NCBI RefSeq assembly: GCF_003367175.1
Contig: NZ_QRGA01000007.1
Location: forward strand, 171,060-235,059
From: Trinickia dinghuensis
Lineage (GTDB): Bacteria; Pseudomonadota; Gammaproteobacteria; Burkholderiales; Burkholderiaceae
Direction: 5' to 3'
Length of the DNA: 64,000 bases
Every line of letters starts with the position of its first letter. Within the stretch, counting starts at the first letter, position 1. The translations under genes and the position numbers were made by a program. The notes below the pieces were generated by a model. That model worked only from the letters and a program-made list of their open reading frames with translations. It made no database searches and had not been told where the DNA came from. This document shows positions 54,828 to 64,000 of this stretch, one piece after another.

Positions 54828-56255
54828 ATGTCCCTTTTCCGCAAGAAAGACGTCGAGCAGATGATCGCCGGCGCAGAACGCTCGAGCCTGAAGAAAGCGC
54901 TCGGCGCGCTCGATCTCACCTTCCTCGGTATCGGCGCGATCATCGGCACCGGCATTTTCGTGCTGACGGGCACGGGCGCCGTCCAAGCCGGCCCCGCGCT
55001 GATGGTCGCCTTCTTGATCGCCGCGTTCGCTTGCGCGCTGTCCGGTCTCGCGTACGCGGAATTCGCCTCGACGATTCCCGTCGCCGGCTCCATCTACACC
55101 TACTCGTACGCCACGCTCGGCGAAATCGTGGCCTGGATCATCGGCTGGGATCTGATGCTCGAGTACGGATTGGCCACCTCGGCCGTCTCGGTCGGCTGGT
55201 CCGGCTATCTGCAATCGCTCATCGCGGGCTTCGGCCTGAAGCTGCCGGTGGCGCTGTCGGCCGCGCCGGGGGCCGTGCCCGGCGCGACGACACTGTTCAA
55301 CCTGCCCGCGTTCCTCGTCATGATGGCCATCACGACGCTGCTGTCCGTCGGCGTGCGCGAATCGACGCGGATCAACAACCTCATGGTCGCGATCAAGGTG
55401 ACGGTCGTGCTTGCCGTTATCGCGGTCGGCGCGTTCCACGTGCAGCCGGCGAACTGGCATCCGTTCATGCCGAACGGCTGGCACGGCGTGTTCGGCGCGG
55501 CGGCCGTCATGTTCTTCGCGTTCATCGGCTTCGATTCCGTGTCGTCCGCGGCCGAGGAAGTCAAAAATCCGAAGCGCGATCTGCCGATCGGCATCATTGC
55601 TTCGCTCGCCGTCTGCGCCGTGCTCTACGTGGCGGTGGCCGCCGTCGTCACGGGCATCGTCCCGTCGCCGCGCTTCGCCGGTGTCTCGCATCCGGTCTCG
55701 TACGCGCTGCAAGTGGCGGGGCAGAACTGGGTGGCCGGCTTCATCGATCTGGGCGCCGTGCTCGGCATGCTCACCGTCATTCTCGTGATGAGCTACGGCC
55801 AAACGCGGATCATCTTCGCGATGTCGCGCGACGGCCTGCTGCCGAAAGCCCTCTCGCGCGTGCATCCGCGCTTCGCCACGCCGTTCCTGACGACCTGGCT
55901 CGTCGGCCTGTTCTTCGGGCTCATCGGCGCGCTCGTGCCACTGAACGTGCTGGCCGAACTGATCAACATCGGCACGCTGGCCGCGTTTTCGATGGTCTCG
56001 ATCGCCGTGCTCATCTTGCGCCGCACGCACCCGCACCTGCCGCGCTCGTTCCGCTGCCCCGGCGTGCCGGTCCTGCCGCTGCTCGCCGTCGCCGCCTGCG
56101 TGTTTCTGATGGTCAACCTGCAATGGATCACGTGGGTCGCCTTCCTCGTCTGGCTGGCGATCGGTCTGACCGTCTACTTCGGCTATTCGCGCAGGAATTC
56201 CCTGCTGGCTCGCGGCGAGGAGTACAGCGCGGCAAGCCACAGCAAGCAGCAGTGA
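54828..56255 (+). CDS. APC-family cationic amino-acid permease
   Basis: The 475-aa protein has about 12 membrane segments and the APC start GIGAIIGTGIFVLTGTG, then YAEFASTIPVAGSIYTYSYA and FDSVSSAAEEVKNPKRDLP, as in the CAT/YfnA group. It imports amino acids. The start at 54828 fits the family N-terminus (MSLFRKKDVEQ); an in-frame extension of 13 codons is rejected. Confidence 0.9.
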   Translation: MSLFRKKDVEQMIAGAERSSLKKALGALDLTFLGIGAIIGTGIFVLTGTGAVQAGPALMVAFLIAAFACALSGLAYAEFASTIPVAGSIYTYSYATLGEIVAWIIGWDLMLEYGLATSAVSVGWSGYLQSLIAGFGLKLPVALSAAPGAVPGATTLFNLPAFLVMMAITTLLSVGVRESTRINNLMVAIKVTVVLAVIAVGAFHVQPANWHPFMPNGWHGVFGAAAVMFFAFIGFDSVSSAAEEVKNPKRDLPIGIIASLAVCAVLYVAVAAVVTGIVPSPRFAGVSHPVSYALQVAGQNWVAGFIDLGAVLGMLTVILVMSYGQTRIIFAMSRDGLLPKALSRVHPRFATPFLTTWLVGLFFGLIGALVPLNVLAELINIGTLAAFSMVSIAVLILRRTHPHLPRSFRCPGVPVLPLLAVAACVFLMVNLQWITWVAFLVWLAIGLTVYFGYSRRNSLLARGEEYSAASHSKQQ

Positions 56256-56542
56256 AGGGCAGTCAGTTCAGTAAGTGCGGCAAGTAAGCGGCAGTAAGCA
56301 CTCGCTACTGCACATCGCGGAGCCTGGGCATTCGAATGTCCGCGGCGCCTGCTTTCGACGGCATCGCCGGCTTTCGCCACGATGCCGTTTTTCGTTGCAC
56401 ACGGTTTGCTCCCCGTTCCCGCGCGTGCACTCGGGTGAACTCGCTCGCGCTGCGCGGTCCATAATGATTAAGCCTTGATGACAACGTCCGACGTTCGAAC
56501 TGACGGGCGCCGGCCTTTCTCTCTCGAAGGAGGAGCAACGCA

Positions 56543-57115
56543 ATGGAATTGACGGAAAGCTATACGCTGCCTGTGCCGCCGCAACGGACATGGGAAGCAC
56601 TGACCGATGCCGCTATCCTGCGCGCGTCGATTCCCGGCTGCGAAGACATCCAGGCCGACGGGGAAAACGGCTTCGCGGTGGCCGTGAATCCAGGCGCTGA
56701 CGGGGTCGGTTCCCGGTTCAGAGGGCGCGTACGGCTGACGGAAGCGGATACCCCCGGCGCGCGCACGTTGCTGTTCCAACTCGATCCACCGGCGTCCGGC
56801 GCGGTCAACGGCAACGGGCCCCATGGCGCACGGCTGCGGCTCGAAGCCGATGGCGATGCATCGAGCACCCTGCTCTACACGGCTTACGCGCAGACGTTGC
56901 ATGCCGATGGGACAAGCCCGGCCGATGATGTCGTACGCAAGGTTGCCGATGAATTCTTCAAGCGCTTCGCCGCGCATTTGAGCGCCTACGACAAGCCGCT
57001 GCCGAGCGACGCGCCGCAGGCGGCCGGGCCGTCGGGCCAACACGCGGCCGTGCTCGAATCGGCGCCGGCGGGCAAGGGAGGGAAATCGTGGAAAGCATGG
57101 ACCTCGAGGTCCTGA
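56543..57115 (+). CDS. CoxG/SRPBCC-type protein
   Basis: The 190-aa protein has the CoxG-type SRPBCC domain (ESYTLPVPPQRTWEALTDAA, then LRASIPGCEDI) and an Ala/Gly-rich tail. CoxG proteins help membrane anchoring or maturation of molybdenum hydroxylases. AAGGAGGAG lies upstream. It overlaps the xdhC-like gene by 28 bases. Confidence 0.85.
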   Translation: MELTESYTLPVPPQRTWEALTDAAILRASIPGCEDIQADGENGFAVAVNPGADGVGSRFRGRVRLTEADTPGARTLLFQLDPPASGAVNGNGPHGARLRLEADGDASSTLLYTAYAQTLHADGTSPADDVVRKVADEFFKRFAAHLSAYDKPLPSDAPQAAGPSGQHAAVLESAPAGKGGKSWKAWTSRS

Positions 57116-58131
57116 ATTCCAGCGCACGCTGGCTCGCCGACGGCAGGCAGGTGCTGCTCGCCACCGTCGTGCGGACTTGGGGCTCGTCGCCGCGGCCCGA
57201 GGGCGCAATGCTCGCGATTCGCGGGGACGGCCTCGTCGTCGGTTCGGTATCCGGGGGATGTATCGAGGACGACTTGATCGAGCGCCTGCGGCGCGGAGAC
57301 ATCGACCTCGCGCGGCCGAGCGTCGCCCACTACGGCGTCGAGGCCGAGGAGGCGCACCGGTTCGGGCTGCCCTGCGGGGGCACGCTCGAACTCGTGCTCG
57401 AGCCGCTGACGAAAGAAAGCGGTATCGATACGCTGTGCACCGCGCTCGAAAACGGCGCCTTGGTGGCGCGCACGCTCGAGATGACGACCGGCGGCACCCG
57501 CCTCGCGCCGGCCGCGGCCAACGACGGCATCCGGTTCGACGGCGAGCGGCTCGTGACCGTTCACGGGCCGCGCTACCGGATGCTCGTCATCGGCGCCGGG
57601 CAGTTGTCGAGCTACTTGGCGTCGATGGCGGTGGGGCTCGACTATCGCGTGACCGTCTGCGATCCGCGCGAGGAGTACACCAACGAGTGGCGTGTCCCGG
57701 GCACCGAGATCGTTCGCACGATGCCCGACGACGCCGTGCTGGAGATGAAGCTCGACCGGCGCTCGGCCGTGATCGCGCTCACACATGATCCGAAGCTCGA
57801 CGATCTCGCGCTGATGGAGGCGCTCAAGACGAGCGCGTTCTATGTCGGCGCGCTCGGTTCGCGGCGCAACAACGCCGCGCGGCGCGACCGGCTGCGCGAG
57901 TTCGATCTGAGCGAAGCAGAGCTTGCGCGGCTGCATGGGCCCGTCGGCATTTACATCGGCAGCCGCACCCCGCCTGAAATCGCGATTTCGATCCTCGCCG
58001 AGGTGACGGCCGCGAAAAACGGCGTGTCGCTACCGACCATGCTGCGAGTCGAAGGGGCCAAGGCTGCGCGCGAGCAAGCCGCGTGCGGGTGTGAGGTTTT
58101 GGGGGCAGCGGCCGGGCTCGAGGCCCGCTAA
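57088..58131 (+). CDS. XdhC/CoxI-family molybdenum-cofactor maturation factor
   Basis: The 347-aa protein has the N-terminal motif ATVVRTWGSSPRPEGAML with GSVSGGCIED and GLPCGGTLEL. A C-terminal Rossmann domain follows (RMLVIGAGQLSSYLAS, then YVGALGSRRN). XdhC binds the cofactor and helps sulfurate and insert it into xanthine dehydrogenase-type enzymes. The target enzyme is not in the window. A GTG at 57088 or an ATG at 57097 may start it. It ends 4 bases inside the opposing fhlB-like gene. Confidence 0.88.
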   Translation: MESMDLEVLNSSARWLADGRQVLLATVVRTWGSSPRPEGAMLAIRGDGLVVGSVSGGCIEDDLIERLRRGDIDLARPSVAHYGVEAEEAHRFGLPCGGTLELVLEPLTKESGIDTLCTALENGALVARTLEMTTGGTRLAPAAANDGIRFDGERLVTVHGPRYRMLVIGAGQLSSYLASMAVGLDYRVTVCDPREEYTNEWRVPGTEIVRTMPDDAVLEMKLDRRSAVIALTHDPKLDDLALMEALKTSAFYVGALGSRRNNAARRDRLREFDLSEAELARLHGPVGIYIGSRTPPEIAISILAEVTAAKNGVSLPTMLRVEGAKAAREQAACGCEVLGAAAGLEAR

Positions 58132-58507
58132 CGCGGCAGCAGCGGGACGTCCAAGACGGCCGGCATCACGACGTCGGCCACGGCGGTGTCCGGCGAGGCT
58201 GCGTTGGAACCCGCCGCTGCAGCATCCACCTCTTCATCCGCCACCCCGCTTTCTAGGCGATAGAGCCAAGCGAGCAACTCCGCCACCGCCTGATAAAGCT
58301 CGGGGGGAATCCGCGAATCGAGGTCGACCTGCATCAGCAGCGACACCATTTCGGGCGCCCGATGGACGTAGAGTCCGGCTTCCTGCGCACGCTGGATGAT
58401 CATCTCGGCCACGAGCCCGTAGCCCTTCGCCACGACGCGCGGGGATTTGTCGCCGCTCTTCTCGTCGTAAGCCAGCGCCGCCGCACTCTTGCGCCGTTCG
58501 CGCCGGC

Positions 58508-58511
<4 letters not shown>
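58128..58511 (-). CDS. FhlB: FlhB C-terminal-domain homologue
   Basis: The 127-aa protein resembles only the cytoplasmic C-terminal domain of FlhB (SPRVVAKGYGLVAEMIIQRA, then SRIPPELYQAVAELLAWLYR). It lacks membrane segments and the autocleavage NPTH motif. Such stand-alone FhlB proteins accompany flagellar genes and can partly replace FlhB-CC. Its ATG overlaps the fliK stop (ATGA). Confidence 0.85.
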
Positions 58512-60112
<1,601 letters not shown>

Positions 60113-60197
60113 GCCGCGTCCTTGCGCCGTCGTTGGGACCTACACTTACTTGCGCCGCAGGCCGGGAAAATGGGTTGGGCTGAATGCGCCGCGCGCG

Positions 60198-60527
60198 TCA
60201 GCGCGCGCCGAACAGTTCCTTGAGCACGTGCGCGGGGCGCCGTGCCGAAAAAAACGCGGACAAGCGCGCCACGCTCGGATTGACCAGGTCGCGAATCGCG
60301 GCATCGTCGGCCAGGATCTGGCGAATCAGGTCATACTTGCGCAGCCGGTCCTGCTCGTTCAGCGACACGCTCGAATCGACTTCGCGTAAGGTGTCGACGA
60401 GCGAGCGGTACTCTTCCTGCAGCTCCATCAATTCGTTCCAGAGCGCATCTCGAGCCGCCGACAGCATCCGCGACGAAACGACGGCAATCGCTTCGTAGCG
60501 TTCAAAATAGTCTGTTTTCGAATTCAT
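60198..60527 (-). CDS. fliT: Flagellar chaperone FliT
   Basis: The 109-aa helical protein sits directly after fliS (ATGA overlap) and before fliK. Its size and helical pattern (RYEAIAVVSSRMLSAARDAL) fit FliT, a chaperone of the filament cap protein FliD. Sequence conservation in this family is low, so the call leans on position. Confidence 0.75.
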   Translation of the reverse strand: MNSKTDYFERYEAIAVVSSRMLSAARDALWNELMELQEEYRSLVDTLREVDSSVSLNEQDRLRKYDLIRQILADDAAIRDLVNPSVARLSAFFSARRPAHVLKELFGAR

Positions 60528-60961
60528 CGCTGCGCGTCCACCTGCCCCTGCTGCGCCATGATGCGCGCCGCTTCCACGCCAATACCGATCCATGCTTCCT
60601 CGAGCGTCGCGAGCAGACGGTCCACTTCGACCAGCATCTCGTCGCTTTGCGAAACGTTCGCCTCGATCAGACGGCGTGTCATGTAACTGTAAAGTGCATC
60701 GAGCCGAGCAGCGATATCGCCGCCGACTTCCTTGTTCAGCGATGCCTGCAAGCCGCTGCCGATGATCCCGAGGGCCTTGGTGATCGCCTCGCCGCGCGGG
60801 CCGATGTTGCCTTGCTGCAAATGCATGCGCGCCTGCGCGATGGCCTTGCGCGCGCCCTGATACAGCATGAGGATCAGTCGATGCGGATTTGCGCCCATCA
60901 CCCCTGTCTCGACGCCGACGCGTGCATACGCACTCGCTCCAGCGTGTCCTTGGGAAAACAT
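60524..60961 (-). CDS. fliS: Flagellin chaperone FliS
   Basis: The 145-aa protein has the family pattern YARVGVETGVMGANPHRLI, LMLYQGARKAIAQA, and GGDIAARLDALYSYMTRRLIEAN. It keeps flagellin unpolymerised before export. The start at 60961 is the family Met. Confidence 0.9.
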   Translation of the reverse strand: MFSQGHAGASAYARVGVETGVMGANPHRLILMLYQGARKAIAQARMHLQQGNIGPRGEAITKALGIIGSGLQASLNKEVGGDIAARLDALYSYMTRRLIEANVSQSDEMLVEVDRLLATLEEAWIGIGVEAARIMAQQGQVDAQR

Positions 60962-61176
60962 CGGCGCTTCTCCTTGTGATCGTGAATCTGGGTGAGTCCA
61001 ACCGGCGCGGCGGCTTCTGATCAAGGCGCGGTCTACACGCCCCACCCGCCGCTGCCGAGCGCGCTTCCAATCTTCCAATCAAAGCGCGCAAGCTATAACG
61101 CGGTTATCGGATCGCCCCGGGGAAAGCTTTAGCCGTCCGAGCGACCCGGCCGCACAGGCCGGCCGGCCTGCCTGCC

Positions 61177-61518
61177 TCAAATCGACATCTGCATGATGTC
61201 GTTGTAGGCGGCCACCAGCTTGTTACGAACTTGTAAGCCGAACTGCAGGCCGAGATTGGCCTTCTGCATGTCCACCATCACGTCGCTGAGCGACACGTTC
61301 GGCGAACCCATCTCGAACGCCTGCGATTCGCCGACCGCCTTGTTCTGATCGTCGCTGATCTTGTCGATCGAGCTTTTCAGGGCGGTGGCGAAGCTGCCGG
61401 CCGTCGCCGCGCCCGACTGCTCGCCGAGCGAGGCGGCCTTCGACTCGCCGGCCGCTTCGGCCGCCATGGACTGCATCTGCTGCAGGGCCGAGGTGAGCGG
61501 ATTGACTGGGACGGTCAT
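61177..61518 (-). CDS. fliE: Flagellar hook-basal body protein FliE
   Basis: The 113-aa protein has the C-terminal FliE signature [18 protein letters not shown], then [16 protein letters not shown]. It joins the MS ring and rod. GGAGAAACCG lies before the ATG at 61518. It is divergent from fliF with 265 bases between them, where both promoters must lie. Confidence 0.93.
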   Translation of the reverse strand: MTVPVNPLTSALQQMQSMAAEAAGESKAASLGEQSGAATAGSFATALKSSIDKISDDQNKAVGESQAFEMGSPNVSLSDVMVDMQKANLGLQFGLQVRNKLVAAYNDIMQMSI

Positions 61519-61783
61519 CGGTTTCTCCAAAAAAAGGGGCGAGAGGCTGAGCGCCAATCCGGACACGCGGCGCACTGACCCATCACGGAGAGTGAGCATA
61601 GCAGCGGCCCTCTTCGCAAACCCGTGAAACTAGGGGGAAAACCCGGTTCTATTCGACTGATTCAGTTGCGTACCGGTATGGATAATCCCCATCGTGAAAG
61701 TGTCCCCCGCCGGTCTCGATATGTGGGCTTAGCCCCTCGGACCCGCCGCCCGGACACCCCCGCATTCCGGAGAACCCCGACGC

Positions 61784-63601
61784 ATGGATTCGCAGGCTAA
61801 CTCTTTGATCAACCCCGACGCCCGCATGGGCCTCGCCAGCGCGCAGCCCGGTGCCGCCGCGGCCGGCTCGTTGCAAGGCGGGGGCGTAGGCGCGGCGGGC
61901 GGTGCAGCCGATTTCGGCGGCTTCGCCGGCCGGCTGTCCTCCCTCTCGCAAATGCGAGGCAATCCGCGCGCGCCGCTCATCGTCGCCATGGCCGTGCTGA
62001 TCGCCGTCGTCACCGCGCTCGTGCTCTGGAGCCGCACGCCGGACTATCGCGTCCTGTACAGCAGCCTGTCGGATCAGGACGGCGGCGCCATCATTGCTGC
62101 GCTGCAGCAGGCGAACGTCCCCTACAAGTTCTCGGAAGGCGGCTCCGCCATTCTCGTGCCGTCGGACCAAGTCAACGAAGTGCGCCTGAAGCTCGCCTCG
62201 CAGGGGCTGCCCAAGAGCGGCTCGGTCGGCATGGAACTGATGGACAACGAGAAATTCGGCATCAGCCAATTCGCCGAGCAGGTGAACTATCAGCGTGCGC
62301 TCGAAGGCGAACTCGAACGCACGATCGAGTCGATCTCGGTCGTGCGCCAAGCCCGCGTGCATCTGGCCATTCCGAAGCCTTCCGTATTCGTGCGCGATCG
62401 CGAAGCGCCGACGGCATCGGTGCTCGTCAATCTGTATCCGGGCCGGATGCTCGACGAGGGCCAAGTTTCGGCCATCACGCACATGGTGGCCTCGAGCGTC
62501 ACCGACCTGCCCGTCAAGAACGTCACGATCGTCGACCAGGACGGCACGCTGCTCACGCAGCCCTCCTCGGGCACCGGCCTCGACGCCTCGCAGCTCAAGT
62601 ACGTGCAGCAAGTCGAGCACAACACGCAGCAGCGGATCGACGCGATCCTGGCCCCGCTGTTCGGCGCCGGCAACGCGCACTCGCAGGTCAGCGCCGACAT
62701 CGACTTCTCGCAATTGGAACAAACGGCCGAAACTTACGGCCCGAACGGCAGCCAGCAGCAGGCGTCGATCCGCAGCCAGCAAACGAGCGAGTCGAGCGAT
62801 ATGTCGCAAAGCGGCGCGGGCGGCGTGCCCGGCGCGCTGTCGAACACGCCGCCGCAGCCGGCCTCGGCGCCGATCGTCGCCGCCAGCGGCGCGGCCGCCA
62901 CGGGCCCGGCGGGGACGCCGATCAGCGAGCGCAAGGACGCCACGACGAACTACGAGCTCGACAAGCGCGTGAGCCACATGGAGCAGGCCAAGGGCGGCGT
63001 GAAGCGCCTGTCGGCGGCGGTCGTCATCAACTACCAGCGCGTCGTCGACGCCAAGGGCCACGCGACGATGCAGCCGCTCACGCCCGAAAAGCTCGCGCAG
63101 ATCACGCAGCTCGTGAAGGACGCGATGGGCTACGACGCCAAGCGCGGCGACACGGTCAACATCGTCAACGCGACGTTCACGACCGAAGCCGACCCGCTCG
63201 TGAACCTGCCGTGGTGGAAGCAGCCCGAGATCATCTCGCTCGCGATCCAGGCGGCGAAGTGGCTCGGCATCGGCCTCGTCGCGCTGATCCTCTATCTGAC
63301 GATGGTCAAGCCCGCGATGAAGCGCGCGTTCCCGCCGCCGGTCGAAGGCCACGCGGCCGACGGCTCGGGCATGGGCGGCATGCTGGACGGCCCCGGCGAG
63401 CCCGTGCTGCTCGATGGCGGCTCGCCGTCGCCGGTCACGACCGCGATGGAGCTCGACAACGACATGGAGCAAAACCTGCTTGCGTTCGAGAGCGAGAAGC
63501 ACAAGTTCGAACGGAACCTCGATTACGCGCGGACCATCGCGCGCAAGGATCCGAAGATCGTAGCGACGGTTGTCAAGAATTGGGTGTCCGATGAGCGCTG
63601 A
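61784..63601 (+). CDS. fliF: Flagellar MS-ring protein FliF
   Basis: The 605-aa protein has a first membrane segment (LIVAMAVLIAVVTALVLW), the YscJ/FliF ring-building motifs (YSSLSDQDGGAIIAALQ, RVHLAIPKPSVFVRD), a low-complexity periplasmic insert, and a second membrane segment (GIGLVALILYLTMV). A FliG-binding tail follows (DYARTIARKDPKIVATVVKNW). It forms the basal body MS ring. It overlaps fliG by 11 bases. Confidence 0.97.
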   Translation: MDSQANSLINPDARMGLASAQPGAAAAGSLQGGGVGAAGGAADFGGFAGRLSSLSQMRGNPRAPLIVAMAVLIAVVTALVLWSRTPDYRVLYSSLSDQDGGAIIAALQQANVPYKFSEGGSAILVPSDQVNEVRLKLASQGLPKSGSVGMELMDNEKFGISQFAEQVNYQRALEGELERTIESISVVRQARVHLAIPKPSVFVRDREAPTASVLVNLYPGRMLDEGQVSAITHMVASSVTDLPVKNVTIVDQDGTLLTQPSSGTGLDASQLKYVQQVEHNTQQRIDAILAPLFGAGNAHSQVSADIDFSQLEQTAETYGPNGSQQQASIRSQQTSESSDMSQSGAGGVPGALSNTPPQPASAPIVAASGAAATGPAGTPISERKDATTNYELDKRVSHMEQAKGGVKRLSAAVVINYQRVVDAKGHATMQPLTPEKLAQITQLVKDAMGYDAKRGDTVNIVNATFTTEADPLVNLPWWKQPEIISLAIQAAKWLGIGLVALILYLTMVKPAMKRAFPPPVEGHAADGSGMGGMLDGPGEPVLLDGGSPSPVTTAMELDNDMEQNLLAFESEKHKFERNLDYARTIARKDPKIVATVVKNWVSDER

Positions 63602-64000
63602 AGGGGTCACGAAGAGCGCGCTTCTGCTGATGTCGATCGGCGAGGAAGAAGCCGCTGAAGTATTCAAGTTTCTCGCGCCGCGCGAGGTGCAGAAGATCGG
63701 CGCCGCCATGGCCGCGCTCAAGAACGTGACGCGCGAGGAAGTCGAGAACGTCCTGCAGGACTTCGTCAAGGAAGCCGAGCAGCATACGGCGATGTCGCTC
63801 GATTCGAACGACTACATCCGTTCGGTGCTGACGAAGGCGCTCGGCGAAGACAAGGCCGGCGTGCTGATCGACCGGATTCTGCAAGGCAGCGACACGAGCG
63901 GCATCGAAGGGCTCAAGTGGATGGACTCGCCCGCCGTGGCCGAGCTCATCAAGAACGAGCACCCGCAGATCATCGCGACGATTCTCGTGCACTTGGACCG
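63591..64000 (+). CDS. fliG: Flagellar motor switch protein FliG, 5' part (cut by window end)
   Basis: The first 136 residues are visible, with KSALLLMSIGEEEAAEVFKF, the FliG N-terminal FliF-binding domain, and HPQIIATILVHLDR. The rest lies beyond the window. The ATG is inside the end of fliF, as common in flagellar operons. Confidence 0.95.
   Translation, partial: MSAEGVTKSALLLMSIGEEEAAEVFKFLAPREVQKIGAAMAALKNVTREEVENVLQDFVKEAEQHTAMSLDSNDYIRSVLTKALGEDKAGVLIDRILQGSDTSGIEGLKWMDSPAVAELIKNEHPQIIATILVHLD

Noticed and set aside
54810-56240. 476-aa minus-strand frame
   Set aside because: It lies opposite the amino-acid permease and has the charged composition of a shadow frame.
61649-63769. 706-aa minus-strand frame
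   Set aside because: It lies opposite fliF and fliG; its Arg/Asp/His-rich composition is a shadow.

Overview
The window looks like a chromosomal segment of a GC-rich Burkholderiaceae bacterium (Paraburkholderia/Trinickia/Burkholderia-like). The evidence is the flagellar order fliT-fliS-fliE facing fliF-fliG with an FhlB-like gene, a short Burkholderia-type H-NS protein, a class I FNR, and a split cluster of rsmI facing yraN-diaA-BON lipoprotein-cytochrome c. The genus is an inference from gene content and protein flavour only.

Bases 1 to about 22,058 are an accessory island that ends exactly at the 3' end of a tRNA-Ala(CGC) gene. Next to the tRNA lies a frameshifted remnant of a P4-type tyrosine integrase (about 20.83-21.57 kb). 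The replication-like part of the island (12.96-19.03 kb, minus strand) runs AlpA-like regulator, two small proteins, YfjI/DUF3987-like protein, and two different inovirus-Gp2/YagK-like proteins. This resembles the core of a satellite or integrative element. The left end of the island lies outside the window.

The island's most interesting cargo is a compact two-armed cluster at 3.5-11.1 kb. The plus arm encodes a small winged-helix-like protein, a 924-aa fusion of a degenerate HD domain with a phosphoribosyltransferase-like domain, a D12-class DNA adenine methyltransferase, and an OGG-type HhH-GPD glycosylase. The minus arm encodes a small protein with a glycine-rich N-terminus, a PfkB kinase-nucleoside deoxyribosyltransferase fusion, a QueC-like PP-loop enzyme with its zinc cysteines, and a SagB/McbC-like flavin oxidoreductase. 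Most genes in each arm overlap by 4 bases, and the two arms overlap tail to tail by 60 bp, so they probably travel as one unit. The families are those of nucleotide-centred conflict systems (QueC and OGG also occur in type IV CBASS), but no CD-NTase, TGT, QatA or DpdA is present. My reading is a candidate new defence or protein-modification system.

Bases 1-3.3 kb hold a lipoprotein gene, a decayed second copy of its 3' end, and two unrecognised genes between them. A lone HEAGH metalloprotease-like gene, a Sel1-repeat gene and a DUF5677-like gene complete the island.

From 22.2 kb onward the sequence is mostly core genome. It includes an envelope and replication-control cluster (cytochrome c, BON lipoprotein, DiaA, YraN) facing RsmI. 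A T6SS VgrG island (25.5-34.2 kb, minus) follows: VgrG, Tle3-like lipase, Tla3-like adaptor, PAAR and a stand-alone TssF, with no recognisable Tli3 immunity gene. Next come RlpA, an MBL hydrolase with an exonuclease, an Lrp regulator, a CDF metal transporter, H-NS, HugZ, an MFS transporter, a LivK-type binding protein, nitronate monooxygenase, dienelactone hydrolase, HiPIP, an LhgO-like oxidase and a Lon-like AAA ATPase. These are followed by an EEP-family protein, a LysE exporter, FNR, a NarL-type two-component pair without a visible sensor domain, an amino-acid permease, CoxG/XdhC-type factors, and a flagellar block that runs off the right end inside fliG.
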